12,206 nt of DNA, from the NCBI GenBank assembly GCA_035624865.1, contig DASPQS010000057.1, positions 1 to 12,206 of the forward strand, in the 5' to 3' direction. The stretch is from JASHZA01 sp035624865 (lineage in GTDB: Bacteria > Desulfobacterota > Binatia > Binatales > Binataceae). The position numbers and the translations under genes were made by a program. Within the stretch, counting starts at the first letter, position 1; every line of letters begins with the position of its first letter. Under the pieces are notes generated by a model. It was not told where the DNA came from. It ran no database searches and was given only the letters and a program-made list of their open reading frames with translations. Positions 1 to 5,760 of this stretch are shown here, one piece after another.

Positions 1-59
1 TCGGAATACTACCCCACGGATGGCCGGTGGCGAAATACGACTGCCAGGCGGGGTTTCGC

Positions 60-719
60 CTACTCTGATAACGAGATCTGTTGAAGAGAAGTCAGATGGC
101 GCGTCTGTCGTGCCGGTTTGACGTACAGGAGCGGGATCAGAGCGAAGCACACGAAAGCCGCAATCGTGCTCAGCCAGGCGAGGGCTGCCGCAACGCCGTA
201 GAGCAGCGGGACCATCAGGAAAATGCGCCGCACATAGCGGATCATTCCGAGTTCCAAGGCTGGATCGACCAAACGGTGCCCCGCCGAAGCGTACATCCAG
301 TGCGCATAACGAACCAGTCCGGCGAGCGAGAGATTCGCGGCGTAAATCGCCGCGGCGAGCGGAAGTTGAAGGTTTCTTCCAAGCAGGGACGCCGAAAAGG
401 GGACGAAGGCCATTGTCAGCAGGAAGCCAAGAGTAATCCCGAGATGGACGCGATCGGAGCGCACAATGAAATGCAGCTCCATGTGATGCCCGTACCAGAA
501 GATGGCAAGGACGGCGAAGCTGATGGCAAAGGCGACCAATTGTGGAACGAGCGCTCGCAGTTGAGAGAGTAGTTGCGCCTGGGTCGCCGCGTGCTGAGCG
601 TGAAGGTCGAGCACGAGCAAAGTCAGGACGATGGCGAAGACGCCGTCGGCGAGCGCTGCGATTCGCGTCGTACTCAACGCCGCTGTGAGTCCGGCGGCGC
701 GCGGCGTTTCCTCCTGCAT
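60..719 (-). CDS. TMEM175/DUF1211-family membrane protein (putative potassium channel)
   Basis: This 219-residue, strongly hydrophobic protein has six likely membrane helices, at roughly residues 20-40, 58-76, 92-111, 119-137, 164-180 and 183-200. That is the size and layout of bacterial TMEM175 (DUF1211) proteins, which form tetrameric potassium-selective channels in the inner membrane. The first helix carries the family signature just after an Arg: R19-I-A-A-L-A-D-G, followed by VFAIVLTLLVLDL. A FWYGHH motif lies at 74-79 in helix 2. The canonical signature is RxxxFSDG. Here Phe is Leu23 and Ser is Ala24, while Arg19, Asp25 and Gly26 remain, so pore gating or selectivity may differ. The ATG at 719 has no good Shine-Dalgarno sequence. 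The gene lies downstream of the zinc-ribbon gene on the same strand but is separated from it by a terminator, so it is probably transcribed alone. The family call is fairly secure; ion selectivity is inferred. Confidence 0.85.
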   Translation of the reverse strand: MQEETPRAAGLTAALSTTRIAALADGVFAIVLTLLVLDLHAQHAATQAQLLSQLRALVPQLVAFAISFAVLAIFWYGHHMELHFIVRSDRVHLGITLGFLLTMAFVPFSASLLGRNLQLPLAAAIYAANLSLAGLVRYAHWMYASAGHRLVDPALELGMIRYVRRIFLMVPLLYGVAAALAWLSTIAAFVCFALIPLLYVKPARQTRHLTSLQQISLSE

Positions 720-806
720 TTTGACTCAGTCCATCGGTCTTGCGTCGAAGGCTATCCGTTACACGGAATCGAAACTTCCCGCTACATCAAGAGTCGTCCG
801 TGCGCC

Positions 807-839
807 AAAAAAAGCGCCGCCCATCGATAGGCGGCGCTT
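807..839 (-). terminator. Rho-independent terminator after the zinc-ribbon gene
   Basis: A perfect 10-bp inverted repeat (AAGCGCCGCC at 812-821, GGCGGCGCTT at 830-839) encloses an 8-nt loop. On the plus strand the left arm is preceded by seven A residues (807-813), so a minus-strand transcript would end in a GC-rich hairpin followed directly by a U run. It lies about 73 nt past the stop of the zinc-ribbon gene and before the start of the TMEM175-like gene, which separates the two transcription units. Confidence 0.85.
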
Positions 840-843
840 GCAG

Positions 844-871
844 CGCATCCGGCGCACAGACGGCGGATGCG
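844..871 (-). repeat. Second hairpin just upstream of the terminator
   Basis: CGCATCCG (844-851) and CGGATGCG (864-871) form a perfect 8-bp inverted repeat around a 12-nt loop. On the minus-strand transcript it lies between the zinc-ribbon stop codon and the intrinsic terminator, with only 4 nt between the two stems. It has no U tract, so it may be a 3'-end stabilising structure or a terminator accessory. The pairing is visible in the sequence; its role is inferred. Confidence 0.5.
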
Positions 872-912
872 GGGTGCGGCAGGGCTTAGAGTCTAGATCA
901 TTGCCCAGCAGT

Positions 913-1221
913 TTAATACGGCAATTCGACCACTTTGGCCAGCCGCTCGTCCTCGTCGGGGAGCGGTGCGACGCCGGTCAGCCGAAAGACCAGCTTGGCC
1001 GCGAGCAGCCGGTTTCCGATTCGGCCCTGCGATTTGAGCATCCCGCCCCGCCGATGGCATCGCGGACACGGCATCGTTCCGCTTAAGACGCTCGCGTTGG
1101 CTGCCGTGATGCGGAGGTCGAACGTATGACCGCATCCGGGATTCTGACAAACGGTGCGATAGACGATTCCGTCGTGGTTGGTGGTTTTTTTTGGTTCACG
1201 GACCGTGGCAGTAGAGTTCAT
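913..1221 (-). CDS. Small zinc-ribbon protein of unknown function
   Basis: This protein of 102 residues has two cysteine knuckles, C25-x4-C30 (CQNPGC) and C52-x2-C55 (CPRC), spaced as in a classical zinc ribbon that binds one structural zinc ion. The second knuckle is followed by a basic HRRGG stretch. The C-terminal half (about 60-102) has no cysteines and does not resemble a family I recognise. The start is well supported: a nearly perfect Shine-Dalgarno (AAGGGAGGT on the minus strand, 1227-1235) sits 5 nt before the ATG at 1221. Zinc ribbons of this type occur in nucleic-acid-binding and regulatory proteins, but nothing here fixes a partner. The neighbours, a membrane channel and a divergent glgC, give no clear hint. 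A competing minus-strand reading frame at 893-1150 lacks this start signal and the intact zinc-ribbon pattern. Confidence 0.72.
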   Translation of the reverse strand: MNSTATVREPKKTTNHDGIVYRTVCQNPGCGHTFDLRITAANASVLSGTMPCPRCHRRGGMLKSQGRIGNRLLAAKLVFRLTGVAPLPDEDERLAKVVELPY

Positions 1222-1226
1222 GTCGG

Positions 1227-1235
1227 ACCTCCCTT
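1227..1235 (-). promoter_or_regulatory. Strong ribosome binding site of the zinc-ribbon gene
   Basis: AAGGGAGGT on the minus strand, complementary to the 16S rRNA 3' end over most of its length, lies 5 nt from the ATG. It is the best Shine-Dalgarno in the window and fixes the start of the zinc-ribbon protein. Confidence 0.8.
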
Positions 1236-1616
1236 ACTCCTCACGCCTTTTCGGGAGAGGTTCGCGGCGGCTTGTTTCCGTCGCTGAATGCTTAGACGTA
1301 ATGTGTTGTAAAATGTTTCAAGCAACCCCCGTGCCGTGGGTCGCTTTGGCGGGGTAAGCCGAAAAAACGCAGCAAATTCGGGGACAATTGCGGCATGACC
1401 CTGCCGATCGTGGAGCGCGAAATGGTTGGATTTAGGGAATTGATTCGCACGATTTGGGGATGGTTCGCGAAAGGCCAAGCTAGCGCGATTGGCCGGAGCG
1501 AATCAGCAAGAAGTTCCGTTTAGCTAACGGCGCTCTGGCCTTCCCTGACGTTGCGATGGCCTTTAGTATGAGCGGCGTGGAGGGCTACGGAAGCTGAGAG
1601 GATTCCGGCATACGAG
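1236..1616. other. Intergenic region between the divergent zinc-ribbon and glgC genes
   Basis: About 380 bp with no supported gene. An open frame on the minus strand (1218-1478) needs a TTG start and its translation resembles no known protein. The region is less GC-rich than its surroundings around 1290-1320 and 1360-1460 and should contain divergent promoters, but I see no pair of boxes good enough to call. Visible structure includes GGCCAA/TTGGCC inverted arms (1473-1478 and 1489-1494, 10-nt spacer), the palindrome TTAGCTAA (1520-1527), and a possible imperfect hairpin at 1325-1355. A GAGAGGAT element at 1596-1603, 13 nt before the glgC ATG, is its likely, somewhat distant, ribosome binding site. 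Confidence 0.5.
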
Positions 1617-2852
1617 ATGAGAACCCTAGCACTCGTGATGGCGGGCGGGCAGGGGACGCGGCTTTACCCGCTGACCCGTGACCGAGCCAAGCCGGCCGTT
1701 CCGTTCGGGGGCAAATATCGGATCGTCGATTTCGTCCTGTCCAACCTGATCAATTCCCAGATCTATTCGATCTACGTGCTGGTCCAATGGCGATCGCAGT
1801 CGCTGATCGAGCATCTGAAGGACGGCTGGCAGATGGGGCGGATCATGCACGACGACTTTATCGTGCCGGTGCCCGCGCAGATGCGCTTGGGGGAGAGTTG
1901 GTACCAGGGGACGTCGGACGCGATTTTTCAGAATCTGAACCTGATCGACGACTACAAGCCCGACGTCGTGGCGGTATTCGGCGCGGATCATATCTACCGA
2001 ATGGATATCGGGCAGATGATCGAGTTTCACCTCGATCGGAAGGCCTCGGCGACGGTGGCGACGATTCCGGTGGCGATCGAGGATGCGAACCAGTTCGGGG
2101 TGCTTGAGGTAGACTCGGGTTTGCGCGTTTTCGGCTTCGAGGAAAAGCCGGCAAATCCGCGCCAGCTGCCGGGGGCGCCGGGGAAGTGCCTCGCCTCGAT
2201 GGGCAACTACCTGTTCGATCCGGCGGTGCTGCGCGCGGCGCTGGCCGAGGATGCGCAAAACGAAGGGAGCCATCACGATTTCGGGCGCGACCTGATCCCC
2301 GGTTTGATCGACCGCGTGCCGGTGTACGCGTACAACTTCATGACGAACCGGATTCGGGGCGATTCGGAAGAAAACCTGAGTTACTGGCGCGACGTCGGGA
2401 CGGTCGAGGCTTACTACGAAGCCAACATGGATTTGCGCGATGCGCGGCCTCATCTGAACCTGTACAATCCGTTCTGGCCGCTGCGCACGGCATATTACAA
2501 TCAGCCGCCGGCGAAGTTCGTGTTCAACGAGGATTTCCGGCGCGGCCAGGCATTGCATTCGGTGGTGTCGGAGGGTTGTATCATCTCGGGCGGGACGGTG
2601 CGCAATTCGGTGCTAGGGCGGTCGGTGTTCGTGCATTCGTACAGCCAGATCGATGACTCGGTAATAATGGACTATTGCGAAATCGGACGGCACGCGAAGA
2701 TCCGCCGCGCGATCATCGACAAGAACGTGGAGATTGCCGAGGGGGATGAAATCGGGTACGACCTCGATCGCGATCGCAAGCGCTTCTTTGTGACGGAAAC
2801 CGGAATCGTGGTTATTCCGAAAGCGCCCAAGCGCAATCGCAGCTTCTTCTAG
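1617..2852 (+). CDS. glgC: Glucose-1-phosphate adenylyltransferase (ADP-glucose pyrophosphorylase)
   Basis: This cytosolic enzyme makes ADP-glucose and pyrophosphate from ATP and glucose-1-phosphate, the committed step of bacterial glycogen synthesis. At 411 residues it has normal family length. The N-terminal nucleotidyltransferase domain has the GGQGTRLYPLT loop (10-20), the RAKPAVPFGGKYR segment (23-35) and DFVLSN (38-43). It also has WYQGTSDA (95-102), the catalytic aspartate in GADHIYRMD (D124, counterpart of E. coli D142) and FEEKP with K177 (counterpart of the E. coli glucose-1-phosphate-binding lysine 195). The C-terminal part (about 300-400) shows left-handed beta-helix hexapeptide-like repeats ending in EIGYDLDRDRKRF. 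A GAGAGGAT element 13 nt before the ATG may be the ribosome binding site. No other glycogen gene is in the window. The next gene starts one base after this stop, so the two are probably co-transcribed and coupled. Identification is firm. Confidence 0.97.
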   Translation: MRTLALVMAGGQGTRLYPLTRDRAKPAVPFGGKYRIVDFVLSNLINSQIYSIYVLVQWRSQSLIEHLKDGWQMGRIMHDDFIVPVPAQMRLGESWYQGTSDAIFQNLNLIDDYKPDVVAVFGADHIYRMDIGQMIEFHLDRKASATVATIPVAIEDANQFGVLEVDSGLRVFGFEEKPANPRQLPGAPGKCLASMGNYLFDPAVLRAALAEDAQNEGSHHDFGRDLIPGLIDRVPVYAYNFMTNRIRGDSEENLSYWRDVGTVEAYYEANMDLRDARPHLNLYNPFWPLRTAYYNQPPAKFVFNEDFRRGQALHSVVSEGCIISGGTVRNSVLGRSVFVHSYSQIDDSVIMDYCEIGRHAKIRRAIIDKNVEIAEGDEIGYDLDRDRKRFFVTETGIVVIPKAPKRNRSFF

Positions 2853-2853
2853 G

Positions 2854-3921
2854 ATGGCGGCGACCACGCAAGGCAAGGTTGGCGGCGAGAGCGCCGGCGG
2901 CGAACAGGCCGAGTCGGCCAGGGCCCGCCCGGAGGGCGTCCGGCGCGCGGCCGCCCCCGGCGCGCAACGGCCGCGGCGGCGGGCGCCGGTCGCGGAACTC
3001 AAACTCGATTTCTGGAGCCGCGCACTATTCTACCTGATGGCGGGCGTGATCCACGCGCTGAGCCTGCTGCCCGACTTCGTCCTCTACCCGCTCGGAATTG
3101 CGGGCGGCTACCTCGGTTATTTGATCGACCGCCGCCACGTCAGGATCGGGATGCGCAATCTGGCGATCGCGTTCCCGGAGCGCGCGGAAGCGCAACGCCG
3201 GCAGATCCTGCGCGCCTCATACGTCAACCTCGGCCGCAGCGCCGCCGAATACGTACGGTTGGGCGGGTTCTTCTACCACAGGCTCAAGCAGAGGGTCATC
3301 TACAACCGTTTCGAATATTGGAAGGAGATCCAGCGGCAGAACCCCGGCAAGGGGTTGATCATCCTGACCGCTCATTTCGGGAATTTTGAGCTGCTGCCCG
3401 CGGCGCACGCGATGTACGGGTACCAGATCAGCCTGGTGCATCATACGCAGCGCTTTGCGGCGGGTGACGCGCTGATGACCTTCGTGCGCGAGCGCGCGGG
3501 CGTTACGGTAATCCGCAAGCATGCGGCGGCGCGCGCGGTGCTGCGCGCGCTGCGCCAGGGCGAACTGGTGGGAATCCCGTTCGATCAGAACGCGAAGCGC
3601 AGCGAGGCCATCTTCGTTCCGTTTTTCAACGAGATTGCCGCGGCTTCCAGCGGGTTGGCGCGGCTGGTCGCGATTTCGGGCGCGCCGGTAGTTCCCGTGT
3701 TCATTATTCGCGAGCCCGACCTGCGCACGCATCGAATCGAGATCCAGGACGCGCTCCCGATGCGGCATACGGACGACGCAGCGGCCGATATCGAGGAGAA
3801 CACGCGGCGCCTGGTCGGAGTGATCGAAGCGATGGTGCGGCGCTATCCGGAGCAGTTCCTGTGGACCCATCGGCGCTACCGCACGCGCCCGCGCGGGATG
3901 ACGCCCGTGTACGAATCATAG
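2854..3921 (+). CDS. LpxL/HtrB-family lysophospholipid (lipid A-type) acyltransferase
   Basis: This 355-residue member of the LpxL/LpxM/HtrB family transfers acyl chains onto lipid A precursors or related glycolipids at the cytoplasmic face of the inner membrane. The HxxxxE/D catalytic motif is in TAHFGNFEL (H174, E179). Further family blocks are FDQNAKRSEAIFVPFF (about 243-258), GLARLA-like GLARLVAISGAPVVPVF (267-283) and the C-terminal FLWTHRRYRTRP. A hydrophobic anchor lies near residues 53-90. The first 48 residues are a low-complexity Ala/Gly/Arg/Glu stretch with no match to the family. There is no alternative start codon before M62, which already lies inside the anchor, so the ATG at 2854 is preferred. 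It has no Shine-Dalgarno and sits 1 nt past the glgC stop, which suggests translational coupling. Its substrate cannot be told from sequence: lipid A or another lipid-linked glycan. Its stop overlaps that of the convergent protease gene. Confidence 0.88.
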   Translation: MAATTQGKVGGESAGGEQAESARARPEGVRRAAAPGAQRPRRRAPVAELKLDFWSRALFYLMAGVIHALSLLPDFVLYPLGIAGGYLGYLIDRRHVRIGMRNLAIAFPERAEAQRRQILRASYVNLGRSAAEYVRLGGFFYHRLKQRVIYNRFEYWKEIQRQNPGKGLIILTAHFGNFELLPAAHAMYGYQISLVHHTQRFAAGDALMTFVRERAGVTVIRKHAAARAVLRALRQGELVGIPFDQNAKRSEAIFVPFFNEIAAASSGLARLVAISGAPVVPVFIIREPDLRTHRIEIQDALPMRHTDDAAADIEENTRRLVGVIEAMVRRYPEQFLWTHRRYRTRPRGMTPVYES

Positions 3922-4905
3922 TTGCGGACGCTGCAATGCGCCGCGAGCAGAATCCGTGCCGCCTTTGCCGGCGAGCCGTGGCAGCAACAGCAGAATCGCG
4001 ATCGCAAGTGTCCAGCCGGCCGGCGCCGCCATAAGCGGAACCGGGCCCGGTCCCGCCAGCCATCGGGGCAGGGGAGGGTCGCCCTGCGCGATCACCGGCC
4101 AGACCTTGGCGCCGATCACCAGTCCGGCGTGCATCCCGGCCGAGAACCAGATGCGGCCGGTGCGCAGGAAGGCGGCGCCGAGCATCAGCCCGAGCAGAAA
4201 AAGCCCCGCCAGCATCGGTAGCGCGTCGCCGGGGTGAACGATCCTCGCGGCACTCGCGGCGAGATTGATCAGGCCGGCCATCGGATGGAATCCCGCGAGA
4301 TAGAAGCGCGCGGGCGATCGCACCAGGTGGGTGAGCGCGAAGATCGCGGAGCTGGCGGCCAACGCCGGCGGTTTGCCCATATCGCGCAACATCCCGCCGA
4401 GAACGAAAGCACGAAAGAACCCTTCTTCGATCAGCGCGATCGTAATCGCAGCGGCGGCGTAGCGGGCCGCGCGAGCGCCGATTTGACCGATCGGGGCGGT
4501 GCTGCGAAGTATGAAGGCGGCGGCGAACAAAGCGCCGACTGCGACCACGACGACGGCAAATCCGCGTAGTGCAGAACGCCAATTCTCCTGCGGCTCGGCG
4601 AAGCCGTCGCGGATGAGACCCGCCAGCCCGAGCGGACGTGCGAGCAAGAGCATCGCGGCCGCCAGCGTCACAATCACGGTGCGGTCGAAAATCCTGGGGA
4701 AGGGGATGCGCAGGCCTGCGGCGGAGATTAGAGCGGCGGCGAGCGGCGCGATAACGACGGCGGCGGCGATTCCGGCAGCGAGCGCAAATATAAACCAAAA
4801 CGTGAAGTATTGGCGAGTACAGCGCCGGCCAGGCACGTAGGGCTCGTGAATATCGCTGCCTATTCGGGGTGTCGCGTTCAATCTGTGCCCCGGGCTAGCG
4901 AGCAC
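3916..4905 (-). CDS. CPBP-family intramembrane metalloprotease (CAAX protease-like)
   Basis: A 329-residue multi-pass membrane protein with the motifs of the CPBP (Abi/CAAX prenyl protease-like, Rce1-type) family: EExxxR in IALIEEGFFR (E160, E161, R165), FxxxH in FALTHL (F189, H193) and a late histidine in FSAGMHAGL (H259). In this family these residues form the active site of a glutamate-dependent or metal-dependent intramembrane protease. Hydrophobic segments lie near 34-60, 78-98, 114-134, 148-170, 180-195, 228-248 and 295-310. The start is a GTG at 4905 that overlaps the end of the upstream SDR gene by 11 bp, with no clear Shine-Dalgarno. A GTG at residue 24 is an alternative and keeps the whole membrane domain. 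Bacterial members act in bacteriocin self-immunity, peptide processing or unknown roles; no substrate is encoded nearby. Family is firm, role unknown. Confidence 0.85.
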   Translation of the reverse strand: MLASPGHRLNATPRIGSDIHEPYVPGRRCTRQYFTFWFIFALAAGIAAAVVIAPLAAALISAAGLRIPFPRIFDRTVIVTLAAAMLLLARPLGLAGLIRDGFAEPQENWRSALRGFAVVVVAVGALFAAAFILRSTAPIGQIGARAARYAAAAITIALIEEGFFRAFVLGGMLRDMGKPPALAASSAIFALTHLVRSPARFYLAGFHPMAGLINLAASAARIVHPGDALPMLAGLFLLGLMLGAAFLRTGRIWFSAGMHAGLVIGAKVWPVIAQGDPPLPRWLAGPGPVPLMAAPAGWTLAIAILLLLPRLAGKGGTDSARGALQRPQL

Positions 4906-5626
4906 CGCGCATCGGGTCGCGCGCGGGTTCGACGGCCAATTCCACCGGGCATACGCCTGCGGGTGCGTTGACGATGCTCATCACGGCCGCGGCGACGTCG
5001 CCCGGCGTCAGCATCAGCGAGCGATCGAGCCGCTTGTTCTCGGGAATCAAGCCGGTGTCGGTCAGTCCAGGGATAACGGCCGAAATCCGGACGTTATGGC
5101 GCCGTAACTCGCCGAAGCATGCGCGGGTGAAAGCGACGATTCCGGCCTTGGCCGCAGCATAAATCGCCTCTCCCGGGGGCGTGTTCCGTGCGGCGGACGA
5201 AGCAATGTTAACGATGACGCCGCCGTTCTCCTGTGCCGCCATCTGCGCCGCTGCGAGGCGGGTCATCGCGATCGGCGCACGCAGGTTGACCGCGAGCATG
5301 CGGTCCTGATCGGCCGCGCTGACCTTGAGCAACGGCGTGCGCGCCGGGGCCCATCCCGCATTGTTGACCAGCACATCGAGGCGCCCGAAATGTTCTAGCG
5401 TCGCTTCAATTAAGTTGTCCGGCGCGTCTTCGCTCGCGAGATCGACGAGCACGATCAGGGCGCGGTTTGCTTCGAGGCCGGTGAGCGCGCGTGTCTGCGC
5501 CAGCTCTTCATGCGATCGCGCTGCGAGGCACAAGGCGAAGCCGGCGCGAGCAAGTTCGAGTGCCACGGCCCGGCCGATCCCGCGTCCGGCGCCGGTCACC
5601 AGTGCGACTTTCTGCTCGAGTGCCAT
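4895..5626 (-). CDS. Short-chain dehydrogenase/reductase (SDR, FabG-like)
   Basis: This classical SDR of 243 residues is an NAD(P)-dependent oxidoreductase of the Rossmann fold. Visible motifs are TGAGRGIG (11-18, cofactor binding), NNAG (88-91), the structural N114, S143/S144 and the catalytic YxxxK (YAAAK, Y156-K160). The PGLTDTGL segment (186-193) is the usual PG motif after the active site. The sequence is like FabG and many unspecific 3-oxoacyl or sugar/alcohol dehydrogenases, so I give no substrate. Arg37 in the LAARS stretch after beta-2 would favour NADPH over NADH, as known for the family; this is inference. The start is the ATG at 5626, preceded by only a weak GGGCC element. It lies upstream of, and overlaps by 11 bp, the CPBP protease gene, so the two form a minus-strand operon. 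It is divergent from the phosphomannomutase gene. Confidence 0.9.
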   Translation of the reverse strand: MALEQKVALVTGAGRGIGRAVALELARAGFALCLAARSHEELAQTRALTGLEANRALIVLVDLASEDAPDNLIEATLEHFGRLDVLVNNAGWAPARTPLLKVSAADQDRMLAVNLRAPIAMTRLAAAQMAAQENGGVIVNIASSAARNTPPGEAIYAAAKAGIVAFTRACFGELRRHNVRISAVIPGLTDTGLIPENKRLDRSLMLTPGDVAAAVMSIVNAPAGVCPVELAVEPARDPMRGAR

Positions 5627-5760
5627 AGGCTGAGGCCCGCCGCCGGCCGCGAAGGCAACCCGCGCCGGGCCAGGCGCAACAATAATAACGTGCGCCGATG
5701 CGCCGGCGCTATGAGATGTCCGGTTGCTTCAGGGATTTCAGGCGGAGACAATTGGAGCCA
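5627..5760. other. Divergent intergenic region between the SDR and PMM/PGM genes
   Basis: 134 bp shared by two oppositely oriented gene pairs. It contains an isolated A+T island (AACAATAATAACG, 5678-5690) in otherwise GC-rich sequence, the natural place for a -10 element on either strand. I cannot pair it with a convincing -35 box. The plus-strand reading frame runs open from an ATG at 5698 but that start adds an unsupported 21-residue leader to PMM/PGM. Confidence 0.4.

Noticed and set aside
29..60. GGCGAAA/TTTCGCC inverted repeat after the TMEM175-like gene, considered as a terminator
   Set aside because: The arms are 7 bp with an 18-nt loop and there is no T run on the minus strand, so it is too weak to call.
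1325..1355. Imperfect hairpin in the glgC upstream region, considered as a terminator or riboswitch
   Set aside because: The stem is interrupted by a 3-nt bulge, no U tract follows on either strand, and no riboswitch consensus is recognisable.
1218..1478. 86-residue minus-strand frame overlapping the zinc-ribbon start by ATGA
   Set aside because: The overlap looks like coupling, but the start is TTG without a ribosome site and the translation is not protein-like. The zinc-ribbon gene has its own strong site.
1626..2558. 310-residue antisense frame within glgC
   Set aside because: Shadow of a firmly identified gene, with no independent start signal or motif.
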